From: Phalacrocorax aristotelis
Taxonomy: Eukaryota; Chordata; Aves; Suliformes; Phalacrocoracidae
Length of the DNA: 64,000 nucleotides
Reading direction: 5' to 3'
Assembly (NCBI RefSeq): GCF_949628215.1
Contig: NC_134280.1
Coordinates: forward strand, 8,133,795-8,197,794
Below are positions 47,967 to 59,800 of this stretch, one piece after another. The notes beneath the pieces are model-generated. The model saw nothing but the letters and a program-made list of their open reading frames with translations, was not told where the DNA came from and made no database searches. Each line of letters starts with the position of its first letter. Position 1 is the first letter of the stretch. Both the position numbers and the translations under genes were made by a program.

Positions 47967-50900
47967 AGAATATTTGTAGAACTTACTAAAGTGAAACTGA
48001 GGTGATCCTAGGAACTGAAAAAACAAAGTCGACTGCTCTTAGTTTTTTTCCTTCTGTGAACTGGCTGCTGCAGAATCTCAAACTTTATAGAAATTATTTT
48101 CCTTGTGACACAAAAAAATTGTATTTGATGCAAATACAGCTCATAACTGATGCAACCCGAAAAGTAATTTTATGATGTATCTCCTGCTAACAAATTATAC
48201 ATGGAGATCCTAAATATGACAAAAGCCAGACATGTGAAACGAAGACACTTTGGTACAAAGATAAGACAAAGTCTATAGATAGTCTTTTTTTAATTAAACC
48301 AACCAGTGAAAAAAGCAGGCACTTTTGGACACACAAAGCATTCCTGAAGCAATGAAGAATGTACACCTAGCTACAATTTCTGAGCATATTAGTTGGAAAT
48401 TAATTACGCCAGTTGGTTTAATAAACATTTTAGTTCTTTTTAAATATCTTGCCTCAGTTTGCCTAAATTTGTAAGTGCAACTACCCCTAATTTGTATAGT
48501 CTAGTGACAGCTGTGATAGTAAATAAAGTAAACTGAATCCAAGTTCATAAACGTTGTCAGAAAAATAAAACATCTAAAAATACACATTTTCTAATAAAAT
48601 GATGTGGAAATTAAGTGAAACTTCTGTGGCTATTGAAGCATCCCTTCACCCCCACACTGAAAATATGCGTAGTCTTGGTGGTGGAGAGGAAGCTGTCTGC
48701 ATTACTACATGACTGCCTGTCCCTTGATTTCTTTTAGGCACCATCAACAGCTTTAGAGAAAATTTGAAAGAGACAGAAACTGAATTTTATCATAATATGA
48801 TTAAATTATATGACTGACATCTCCCTCTTCCTTTTTGTTTACAGGACAATTTCATTGCAGCAGAGGTTCAAAATTTCACTGACATTTTGAACTCCAAACT
48901 TCAATTGCCTTTAAACCTGAATTTTACTGATTTCTTAAAAAGACATTCATAGGTGAAGTGTGTTTAACACTCTTCATTCTACAGAGAAAATTGCTTCTTC
49001 AATTTCCTAAATATGCCCCTCTACCTTGTAAAATTAGCAAATGCAAATAGCCGTGCGCAACTCTGTATCACTACTAAAAGTAATATAAATGTTTTAGTAG
49101 GCTTATTAACCAACTACCCTATCCATCTTATATAAATCCAGATCAGAAAGTATTCACTATGGATAGATAAATGTCAATATTCACAGCATATTTCATCATG
49201 CTAGATCAAACAGAGATCTGTTGCTTTTGCTACTGCTGCACATGGAGAAAGGCTTGGCTGCAATAGAGTAGAAACCTTTCGGTATGAATTCCACAAAAAC
49301 AAAAAAAAGTCTCCTGCTTCTTCTTACAAGTGGAATGCTGTGAATTATGTGATTCACTCTCTTAAAATTACAAAAGGGATTGTCACTGTCTTCTATTTTT
49401 CCCATTGCCCACTGAAATTTTTACCTTAGAGGATGAGAAACAGTGAATATATAATGAGAATAAAGGATGCAGAAACCTATTAAAACTGCTCTATATGTTG
49501 TTGGCATTATATTTGCCTAACCCAATCCTCTTCCAAAAATTGGTATCTGAAGAATTTAATCATTTTACCTACAGCATCTCCCATTAAAATGAAGTATTCA
49601 AACTCAAATTGCATGCCAGGACTCAGGAAACTAATTCTACGTCCTCCAGCAAAAAAGCAGAAACAAGAACAAACAAAGAAAAACCATTAAGTGTGTCACA
49701 GATTCCACTGGGTACTTGGTAATTTGGGGTTCATCAAAACCCAGAAGAGTTAAATGATTTAAAGTGTCAAACATCTGCTTGAGCAGATGCAACTGGTCCC
49801 TTTTCTCATTAAATCCTTACCTTCAAGGTAGGGATTATGACTCTTAAATGTTTTTAATGCATAATATTGAATTTATCAACTATAAATATTTCAGAAATGC
49901 ATGAGTCTAACCTGTCTAGGAAACAAATGTATATCCACGTTTGCATACAGCCTTCTTAACAAAAATTAAGTCTGACATGGGGGGAAAAGCCTTGGTAGAG
50001 AGGCGCATCAGGAGGAATGGGCATTGGCTTGGCAATAGGAAAAGGGACCCAGTCTGTATATAATAAAAAGAATGCTTTGCGGTTTCTGTGGTTCACTTCA
50101 TCTCCTGGTTAACCATATAAACTTAACGGAAAGTAGTGTATAATTTTTGCAAATATATGGGAGAAAACACGAAATTATGCAAATATGTTGGAAGTGTCTA
50201 GTTGTTAAGATGCTTTTGGATAGGAATTATAATCAAGTAATTATGTCATTGGATAAGTTTATTACAAAATTATATTGATTTTTGTTTCCTAGAGATTTCC
50301 CAGCTTTCTTTTTTTTCTTTTCTTTGATGAACAAATGACATCTCAGCTGCTTATACTCATGTCACCTATTAGGCTATGGTTAGAGTCTCACTGGAAGAAG
50401 AAAGATCTCTCCACATAGTATGGGAAGCAGGAAAAAAAAAAAAGAAAGAAAAAAGAGGAGGATTATTACTAAAGTAAGAGGCTGCTACCTCTCTAAAATT
50501 CTGTTCATTTTCCCTTCCATTCCTCTTCTATACTTGTTTGTATTACCAATGAAATAAAGACACTGTCAAGTCAGTTTTACTCAGTTCCATAAAAACTGGA
50601 AAGAAAACGTCTTTAGTGATATGAAGAAATAACATAGTTTGGAATAGAGGCATGTAGCTTGCATGACTGCATAACATTTCTCTGAACGAAATAGTAAGTT
50701 CAGGTTTTTTGTGGGTAAACCTTTGGTTTCCCATATTTACAAAGCAATTTTAACTCAAATTAAAAAACAGCTTTTAAAATAGTTTCAAGATGGAAAATAC
50801 TCACTGTGAAGAGTCTTTTTCAAGACCTTCTGCTCACTTTAAGATTACATATTTTGCATTCTATGTTTTTATTCCTCCTTTGTTACCACAATAGAATTTA

Positions 50901-51010
50901 TTAACGCCTGTGGCTCTTGCTAGCTTGGGCATTTTTTGCAAATATGATCCTGCAGCAACATCATATAGAGGAAGAGCAGGTGCTTATGTGAGGTGTCATC
51001 AATTACTTAC

Positions 51011-51196
51011 CAAGGTCACTGCACGCTGTATTCTCTGGGAATCCTATTATAGGCACTCTTTCATAGCCTGAAGGAAGAGATACCGAATTATCATATTCTT
51101 TTTTCAAAATAACATTCTGATTATTTTGGGCCCAAGTTAATATTCGGTCTAAAAATGCCAAGGAGAGAGATGACTTCAATTTAAACTCCACTTAAC
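51011..51196 (-). other. Candidate spliced exon of unknown transcript
   Basis: On the minus strand a pyrimidine-rich acceptor (TTTTTCTCTTGCACTAG) precedes 51196, a second acceptor (TCTTCCTTCAG) precedes 51067, and a perfect donor GTAAGT follows 51011. The segment from 51196 is not open from its acceptor in any frame, so as a whole it could only be non-coding. The shorter 57-nt version is open and reads YERVPIIGFPENTACSDL. Not recognised. It could be an upstream exon of ACMSD or a non-coding RNA exon. Confidence 0.2.
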
Positions 51197-53351
51197 CTAG
51201 TGCAAGAGAAAAACAGTAAATGACCTACATACATTAGATAATAATTTAAGCATGCTCTGCAGTCTAAAAATTAACGTAGCACTGTTGTACTAACATCATC
51301 ATTACTGTTTTTTTTCTTAATTAAAAAAATAGCGTGACCAATACCAGGACGAGAGGTATTTAGACCAAGTTAAAAGAACCTAGTACAGAATTTCTCATCC
51401 TGTTGACCACTGAACGTGCTGTGGGACTACAGGTGATCTCCCAAACAACAGCAAAATATGTATCTGCCTCTGCCTACATGTCACCAAGTAAGCCAGCAAA
51501 GAAAAAAAAAAAAAAGCTAAAAAACATCCTACAAAATGTAGCCTAATTTGTATTTGTTTATAAAAGAAAATTATTGTAGCAAACATTGCGCGGGATGGTC
51601 AAGGGACTATTAAAAGAAAATATTAGGTTAATGAAAAAAGGCTGTGAAATACAGAATCTAGAGGTTTTCATCACTAAATAGACTTATTTAATCTATTCAT
51701 TTCAGTAGAGGATGTGTCTAAATGGCAAAGAATGATCCGAAGTATCTTACCATCTCATCCACACAACAGGCACAAAACGGTAGCTGTAGTGTAAACTATC
51801 AGAGGGTTTAAACAGCATACACACTTACTTGAAGGCATTGCCTCTAGGAATATCAGGATAAATCAGTCTCAGACTTTGGTCCTAGAGGAGAAACACTGAA
51901 GATTAGCTATAGAGATGACCTTTACAGGATGGATGTCTGCCTGTCCATTTAGAACTGGGTTGGTACTTGGTTTTGTTTCAGATGTGTCTCCCATAAAACT
52001 GAGTGGGGATCCCATTACCTCCTGCTGTAGTTCCACGAAAGGCGTATTGATGAAAGTAAGAAGTGGGCATTTTCTTTTGAGTGTCAGCCATGAGACATCT
52101 GATAGATGAAATTAAGAAACCATCCTGGCTTACAATAGCACTCCCTGACACTGCAATACAATGCCAGTGACAAATATAGTATTTCGTTGCCAGAAAAAGG
52201 CAGTTTTGTATTTAGTACGTGCATGAAACACAACCTGCAAACAAAATCGTGAACAGTGATGGTATCATTATCTTGCTCTTACGCTTTTAAAGATACTAAA
52301 AAATAATCACTGGGCCAGCGGACCAACTCTTTCCAAGTATGCAAGAGTGCTCTTAATTTAAGTGCTGCATTTATGATGATGGTCAATATGGAACATTGAC
52401 TAGTTAACATCAATGAGATCAAGCAAACTTCCTTCTCAGGAGCCTCTGAATGCACCACTGTGTTCTGCTAACTCAAGTGAAAACATTCCACTCAGTAGCA
52501 CTAAAAAGAAAAGGAAAACCAGAAAATCCAGAATGGATGCAGCTCCCATTTTGAGAAAGACAAATGAATACATAATGCTAACATATCCAAACTTGCTTAC
52601 AATGAAAATGGATTTATTTCAACTCCACATAGATGGAGAGAAATAACAAATGTTCTGCATTCACATAGTGACCACTGTCTCACTAATGCACCAGGACCTG
52701 TTTTGCCACTGTCATCCATTGGTTCTACTTTCACTCTACATGATGGAATAGCACTGCATTCTTTCCACCTTTTTGCACCATGTTACTCTTTGTCATCCTG
52801 TAATGGTGCTGATGGTAGTATGGGAATAATGTTTAAGTGAAACCAAGGGACTGTAGCTTGGGAAAACAGGCCAACCTACTGCCAAGAGACTGCTTATTAC
52901 CTCAGGAAAACGCCTACCTTGGAAAAGAATAAAATGACGGACCTAATCCGATTTTTGTCAAATATAATCAAAGTTCTTTCTCTGACTTTGCTGAGAGTTA
53001 GGGTGGGCCTTGAAGAAGAATCTAAAATCTGATTGATATTTTTCACTTACTCAATAGATGGAAGGAAGAAGGGTAGAAAGAAAGAAAAGAACCACCACAA
53101 ATAACCACAGCAAATACAGACCACAGCCAATCAGACTAAATAAAACAAGTTTTCTCATTGCTGTTGCTGGTTGCTGTGATACAAGAGGCCTCTATCCTCT
53201 TTGGAATTACCTTCCTCTGGAAGTCAAAATATTATGGAAATTACAGGCAGTTCCAGCTGGGAACAAAATTCTGCAAGTATGTATTAATCTTGGAACAGCT
53301 ATAGAATATGGGATGGCATTAGTCTATTTAGATTGAATCCTGAGACGTGGC

Positions 53352-53390
53352 TTTTTTTTTTTTTTTAATTGATTTTGGCTTCTCTTTATT
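53352..53390 (-). other. Poly(A) tail with AATAAA signal, retrocopy-like 3' end
   Basis: On the minus strand AATAAA (53390-53385) is followed 18 nt later by 15 uninterrupted A (53366-53352), the arrangement expected at the 3' end of a reverse-transcribed mRNA. No parent gene was recognised in the sequence on the 5' side (higher coordinates). Confidence 0.25.
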
Positions 53391-55989
53391 CACATCCAAA
53401 AAAGGGAGGTTTAAGGGGTCAAAAATAAAATCATAATAATATAGCTGTTAGGGTCAGCCCTTCTCCTCTTCAATGACTTTGCCTAAAGGCTTCCTACACA
53501 ATAAGTCCAACAGGGATGGAAAACAGGATTCACATGTTTAAAACCCTAGCCCTACATCTTTATCCAATGGAATATACTTTGGGTGAAAGAGGTGTCATGA
53601 GAAATAAGAGGCAATGCTGGAAAGCAGCTTCCAGCTGCTACGATATGGCAGTCTTTGTGCTTCTTAGTAGCTAGCTTATATAAATAATGGTCTGATCTGA
53701 AAGGCTTTTCATTGTGAATCTGCTTAGTGTTCTGAATTTGTACTTGCTAAATGCAGAGTATATCCATTCTCACATGAGGCCATGTTTGAAAGCACTGAAG
53801 AGAGTAATTTTAAAAGAAACTACAATACTCTTTGCAATCCTTATATTTTTTGCTATACCCTGAACACTATAGCATTTATACAAATAGAGACAGCTGCAGC
53901 CCCTGGCAGACACAGTTTTATGTAAGAACAGCAATTGAGAACAACTCAAAAAAAAAAGAAAAAGGAACATGTTAAAGTTTAAAACTTGTGGTTTGGTGTT
54001 CCTAGTTCCTGTTTTCCCCCAAATCATTTGGAAATCCAACTTTCACCTCTTTTTAAATAAATGGAATTAGGAATCTCTGGGCACTTTTCTCTTGGCTTGA
54101 TTTCTGGAAGCTGTAAGAATGCCAAAATAGCTTAGAGAGACTTACAAAAAGGAGGTAGTGTCCCATGAGAGTCACTAGACAATTTTCCATTTATGTAAGG
54201 AATAAGAAAGCTCCTGCTAGAATGGATCAGACATGGACTTATCTCCCCGGAAGAGGAAGGATCCTGCAATAATTGCATTAGGGAGCATTCTATCAATTGC
54301 AGCAATTTCAAGGGACTCTTCATGGCTTGTACTGGATGCACTCTGCATGGCAGAGTGTCTCCCCAAACTGAGACACCAAAGGTTTCTGTAAAAGGTCCTG
54401 CAAAGTGATTTGGCCCCAATCCCTTGTCTCTGACCAGGTTACAAAACTGGTTCTACTCCCTTAAGGAGCCTCGCTTTACAAACACATTTTAAATGACAGA
54501 GAAACATGACAATCTATTATTTATGGAAAGTAACAGAAGTTAAGTATTTTCTACTTTTCATTCATCTCTCACATGCATACACATACAGATCTTCTCTTGT
54601 ATCTCGCAGGTTCAAGGTCACCAGAGCTTAATAAACAGCCCATAAAAATAACCATATTTGTTTTATGGAGTTACTAGTTTCCAACCCCTCCCAACTCAGC
54701 CCAAACCCAAAAAACGTTTCCCCCAAAAGAACTCGTGTTAGCTTACGCACACTAGAACCTCTTTCGAGGTTAATATGAAACAGACACTTTGTAATTTAGT
54801 ATCCATTACACCAGGGAAAAGAAAATACTTTGGGCATTGCTTGTATTCTTATTAATGCTGATGCAACTAGAAGAGTGAGAGCTCTGGGATCACAAAGCAG
54901 GGTAGGACAGCTAAGGGTGAAGATGAAATTTAGGCAAGAGGCATGAAGACTTCAAAAACATTGCATACAGTAGGTATGGTAGGCTATACACAAAGAAATC
55001 ATAAGATTAGATAAAAAGTAAACACCAGTCCCTCACACCACAACAGCCACCTCCATTCCACAAGGTTGCTAGAATGCCAGTCAGTTTCTAAAACGATATT
55101 TTATGCCACTTACTTTATGTTTACTTTCTCAACTAATTAATGCTTTAAAATACAGCTGAAAAGATTTGGAAGCATACAGCATCAAAAGGCATTTTTAAAA
55201 ATTAAGATTTTTGGTAGTAATGTTTCACTAACCATTCCCAAATAGGTATTCCTAAACTACTGCAAAACTACTTTTTTTAAGGCTAACATAAGCAAGATTC
55301 TGACAGCTTATAAAATCATGTCCCTATGCTAGCATAAATATTAATTGCCTGCTGGTGCCAAATTCGAAAATTTCTCAAAAGAAAACAATAACTTGATCTT
55401 CATAGAACTTAAATGCAGATTATATCCACATATACCAGCTGAGGACCTGGGCTGCAGTGTCTGATTGCCTTCTGATATTTTCCTAGACTCAAATCAAAAC
55501 ACAACATAGTTTCAAAATTTATCCACATGCTAGTAAACATGCAGCTGGGAGACTGTGCTAGCACAGGAAATTCTTTTGTTTATTTGCACCTCTCTATCTA
55601 CCTAGCAATTAGAAACAAGCAGAGAAGAGAGCAGCTCTGGCACAAATCTATTGGTAAAATTTTCCATTTTTTTAACATTTCTATTCTCCCAAGGTTTTGG
55701 CTTTTCCCCCATGTTCTTCTACAGCCCTAGGAACAGCAGATGAGTGAACCAAGAAGGGTCCTGAATGGCAGCAAGTCTCCAGCTCTAATCCCATGGTTCA
55801 GCATGAGGCTGCTGTACATTCTAGGACAGTTTTTAGGCCGATATTGGTAAAACCAATCGTCAGCGTAACAGAACGTTGGTGCTGGGGGCTCCGAGAGGTG
55901 TGTATGTGTGGTGATTTGGCTCTGATCCTGAGACAGGGCTATGGCAGATGGAAAGTGAGCAAATCTCCCAGCAAAGGGGAGCACTGGGT

Positions 55990-56727
55990 CTTTACCTGCA
56001 TGAGGGGAGGCAAGGTGGCCTGGGCCTCGCTCTGCAGGCCAGCACCTGCGGCCCTCGGGAGCAGGGTGAGGCGCTTGCCTCTCGCTCTGCTGGGCGTGGG
56101 CTCCGGGTTTGGGCAGTCAACGGGCAACCCTTCCTCCTGAAAGAGTCGGTACCGTGAGGAGAAGGAAGGCAGAGCCCGCCATGGCGAGGGGAGACTGACA
56201 GGCCTCCCGCTTCCCCGGCCGGCCCCGGGGACGTACCGTAATCCGAAGGTCCTGCCGCACCTTTCGCAGGTGCCTGCGGGCTCTCCAGGGAGAGGAACCC
56301 CTGAGGGCGACTCCCCAGAGCCCTTTCCCGCCACCTCTCCTGCACCCGCAGTCCCCTCCCGCAGTCTCCTCCGCACGGGGGCGAGCTGCCTCCCGGTCCC
56401 GGTCCCAGCCCCGGCCGCCCCCGCCCCGCTGCGGGGCCGGGCGCCGCTCCCGCCGCCGGAGGTGCTCCCTGGGGCGGGGAGGGGAAGGGCAGCGCGGGGA
56501 GGCGGCACCGCTCTCCCACCTGCCCCCCCCTCTGCCGCCGGCGAGGTTAGTGATGAGGCGGCCGCGGGGAGCAGCCGGAGGAGTTTGTTTGCTGCCTGTC
56601 CCCGTCTCCGTGATGCTCTGAGCCGGAGTCTCCTCCTCTCCCCGGGCTCGCACCCGGGCTGGATGCTCCGCTCGCTCCTCGCTTCGCTGCTACAGTCGTC
56701 AGCCGCTTCCCGACGCCCCGCCAAGAA
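55990..56727 (+). promoter_or_regulatory. TMEM163: TMEM163 CpG-island promoter and 5' UTR
   Basis: A CpG island of about 1.7 kb (roughly 55990-57690) is centred on TMEM163 exon 1. GC boxes such as CCCCGCCCCG near 56420 lie upstream of the start codon and no TATA box is seen. The transcription start is not resolved. ATGs at 56553, 56613 and 56663 precede the main start and would be upstream starts if transcribed. The long open frames across the island on both strands are composition artefacts. Confidence 0.75.
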
Positions 56728-56878
56728 ATGGAGCCGTCCGCTGTCCCCCTGGACACCACTCCGGACCCCGCCATCGTGCAGCCCCCCGGGGCCAGCCCGC
56801 CGGTGCATCCCCGGGAGCAGCAGGAGCAGCTGCGGATTGGGGAGAGCGGGCAGTTCAGCGAGGGACTGGAGGACAGAG
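56728..56878 (+). CDS. TMEM163: TMEM163 coding exon 1
   Basis: TMEM163 (synaptic vesicle protein SV31) is a six-pass membrane protein related to cation diffusion facilitators that moves zinc in neurons and other cells. Exon 1 gives 50 codons plus one base. It begins MEPSAVPLD, continues with a proline-rich cytosolic segment, and ends in the conserved RIGESGQFSEGLEDR (human RISESGQFSDGLEDR). The start context is strong (G at -3, G at +4) and the MEP start matches human. The donor is GTGAGC in phase 1. The proline-rich leader is about ten residues shorter than in human and otherwise not alignable. Confidence 0.95.
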
Positions 56879-59800
56879 GTGAGCGCTCGCACGTCCCTCA
56901 CCCGCCTTCCCGCACGCTGTCCTTCTCTGTGGCGCGCCCCATCACCTCCCTCCGTCCCGAGGCGCCTAGCACCCACCCCCGACAGCTCTTCTACACCCTC
57001 CCTGCAGCACCCTCACGCCTCGCTCTCCTGGACCCACGCCCTCCTCCTCATTCTGCCACACCAGCCTTTCCCGCCCCCTCTTCTTCAGCTCTGGCAGCCC
57101 CCACGCGGGCTCCTGCCCTCCGAACTGCCCCCACCAGCCGCTCTGCACTCGCAGCTGCTCGCCGTGCTTCTCAGCGCCCCATGTCTCCTCCCCGGACCCA
57201 CTTGCTCTTCCCGCAGCCCCGGCCTCCCGCGGTGCGAGGGCCTGCAGGCCCCGCTCCCGCCCTGCCCCGGCCGCCTCCCCTCAGCCCGGCGCTGCCACTT
57301 GCTTAATACCCCCACGCCGCCCGCGAAGCTTCTCCGCTTTTTAGTTCTCGTACGAACACCCCGCGACAGCTTTAACATATTTTTATAAACTCTATTCATG
57401 GCTGTTCCCACCTCGCCCGAAAACTTGCCGTGCCCGGTGGGGCAGAGGGTGCCGACACATGGCGCCGCTCCCGCCCGAGGCGAGGGGAGGGGCCCGGGCC
57501 GAGGGGCGCAGGTGGCGGCCGGGCCCGGGGGGCTCCCGGGGCGGGCGGGCAAATCGCAGGCAGCGCCAGAGGGTTTTTCAGCGCTGAGGAGAGGTTGGCC
57601 GCTGAGGTTACCGGCTGGCGGGGCTTGTGGCAGCCGCCTTCCGAGCAGGGGCACAACGGGGCGTTTTTGTGGTGGTCCGCTACAGCCCCGTCAAGGCGCT
57701 TACCTCCCTCCTCGTTCCCTTCCACCACGGTATAACGTACGTCCACATAACTCGTTTTTTATTATTTGCCTAAATATCTGGCTAGGAATGGGAAGCTGCC
57801 AGCTTTCAAACCGTGTTACTCTTTAATGCGATGCACACCTATTTTAGACATTTGTTAGTGGTGTGTGAGGCACTTGCTTACCTGCTGCCCATAAAGGCAG
57901 CTGCCATTTTAACTCTCCCCATTGCTCTGCCTGCCACGACGCCTCCAGGCTCCTCTTCCATACAATGTGTCTCAATTTTTTATTTCACATTTAGGCTTTC
58001 CTTAGCCCCTCAGTTGCCTTTTCTTCCTTTATCTTTTTTTGCTTTCAGAATCCTGGAGACCCTTTTGTGTTCTCAGTCTTCATCCCATCCTACACAACCC
58101 CTGTATCTCCCGTTCTTTCCCCTGCTTTCCCAATGCCTGTGCCTGCTCACAAATCCTAGACACAAAGTAGAGAAGTAAGGGGGAAAAGCAGTCACCATCT
58201 TCCCTGACAGGCTTCAGTCATGTCAGGGAGAGCCAATGGGGGACAGGGACAGCCCTTTTTCCAGGGGTACCCTCATTGTCACCACCAATGGCAGAGGACA
58301 GACATTGCGACCGAAGGCAATTTGAGGCTTCAGTTCTGTTTTAAACAATAGGAATTGGGAATTTTGATTATGGTTCAAAAGTGGAGTTTTGATTACAGAA
58401 ATTTTTATTCTGTGCCCAGTATGACAGAGCTAAAGATGAAAGCTGGCCCTTTGGTATTAAGGGTAATTCCCAAAAGAAAGAGTGTCTGTTGTAACTAACC
58501 TTATCTCTTTCTAAGAGGGAGATGAGACTAAAGCTGCTGATTTTGTTTCCTTCTCTGCCTTTATGTTCTTACTGTGGCCCTTGCAGTAGCTTTCTTTTCG
58601 CCTTTCCTATAGTCACAGATTCCATCTTCCAGGATAATTCCCAGTCATTGTAGAGGAAAATGTGGTATGCTTTTTGCAGGTTGTCTCTGTTGAAATTGTT
58701 ACAGTCTGTCCTTTTAGATCGTACTTTTTCTTATGATCCTTTCCAATGAATCATAGCAGATCCAGTTATAGAGATGATACTTCCGTGTTTGCTAAAAATA
58801 GAAACTAACCCTAAATTTTAGAACAAGTTATTTGCTCTTTAAGAGTCAGATCAAATACCAGTGATAATTTTGTGGATGGGATCCTTAAATTAACATCTTA
58901 GGTGAACAATTTTTCTATTAGCCATATCTCTTCCACAAATTCTAACATGACATTTTAAAATGATCCCTTAGCCAAATAGAAAAGTACTTCTGGTAAGTCA
59001 GCATATGGTAAAGAATATCCTAGAATCACTTCACAAATATGCCAAGCTTGTGTTCTGCAACTGTTAGGCAGGTTTTTTCTCCTTCTGATTTTTTTATGGG
59101 AAGAAAATCTGTTAATATATGAAGGTACTGAAAGATAAAGTAAAAATCCAGTGGGTTTAACCAGCTCTCCATCTTTTCTTAAGAATATCTTAAGATATTC
59201 TTAAGAATATCCTTAAGGATATCTATGTGTTAAATAAATTAATGGCGATAAAATTACTCAGTATGTTAATTTCAGGGCAGAGGAATTTCATCAGTAGATA
59301 CTAGCTTTTTATTTTTGTAGCAGTGCAGGTCAGATAATCGTTCAGCCTCCTGTGCATGCTTGAAACTTGTTTTCTTATGGTCAGTGGAAAAATATGGAGG
59401 TTTATCTTGTGAATTGTGTTGTTGCATGTAAATTAATGAGCTGTTGCTGCTTCTAAATAATTTTCATGCTATGGGCTTGATAGTCATGTGAATGAGTTTG
59501 TATTTTTGTGTGCCATCCCCTAGGACCCTCGTAAGAATAATATGATCTTTCTCAGGGTGAAAATTGTAAATACAGAAAATTTATTTGAATTATTTTAGGA
59601 AGGAAGGGATCACATCTCTGGCAGCTAGAATATGCCAGCCATTTTGAGAGAGAGGGAGAAAGGCAAACACGCGCACACAGCACAAGTGGTTCAGTTTTAT
59701 AAGGATTGCAGTCTCTGTCATACTGGACACGTGCTTGACATGTGAATATAATCAGCAGTGTTGCACTAGCTATGGGGCTTATTATTCATTTCTCAATTTA

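Larger units (their letters stand above)
34231..55900. other. Intergenic region between ACMSD and TMEM163
   Basis: About 22 kb of AT-rich DNA lies between two divergently transcribed genes. It holds an old CR1 copy (46694), short simple repeats and poly(T) runs, and no recognised protein gene. Segments with exon-like or retrocopy-like signals are listed separately at low confidence. The remaining open frames of 60-150 codons show no domain I recognise. Confidence 0.6.

Noticed and set aside
52413-52646. 77-codon frame with a Lys/Arg-rich patch (KKKRKTRKSR)
   Set aside because: The patch resembles a nuclear localisation signal, but A-rich DNA gives Lys-rich readings by chance and nothing else supports a gene.
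55939-57388. Open frames of 345 codons (minus) and 372 codons (plus)
   Set aside because: Both are low-complexity readings of the TMEM163 CpG island in the wrong strand or frame.
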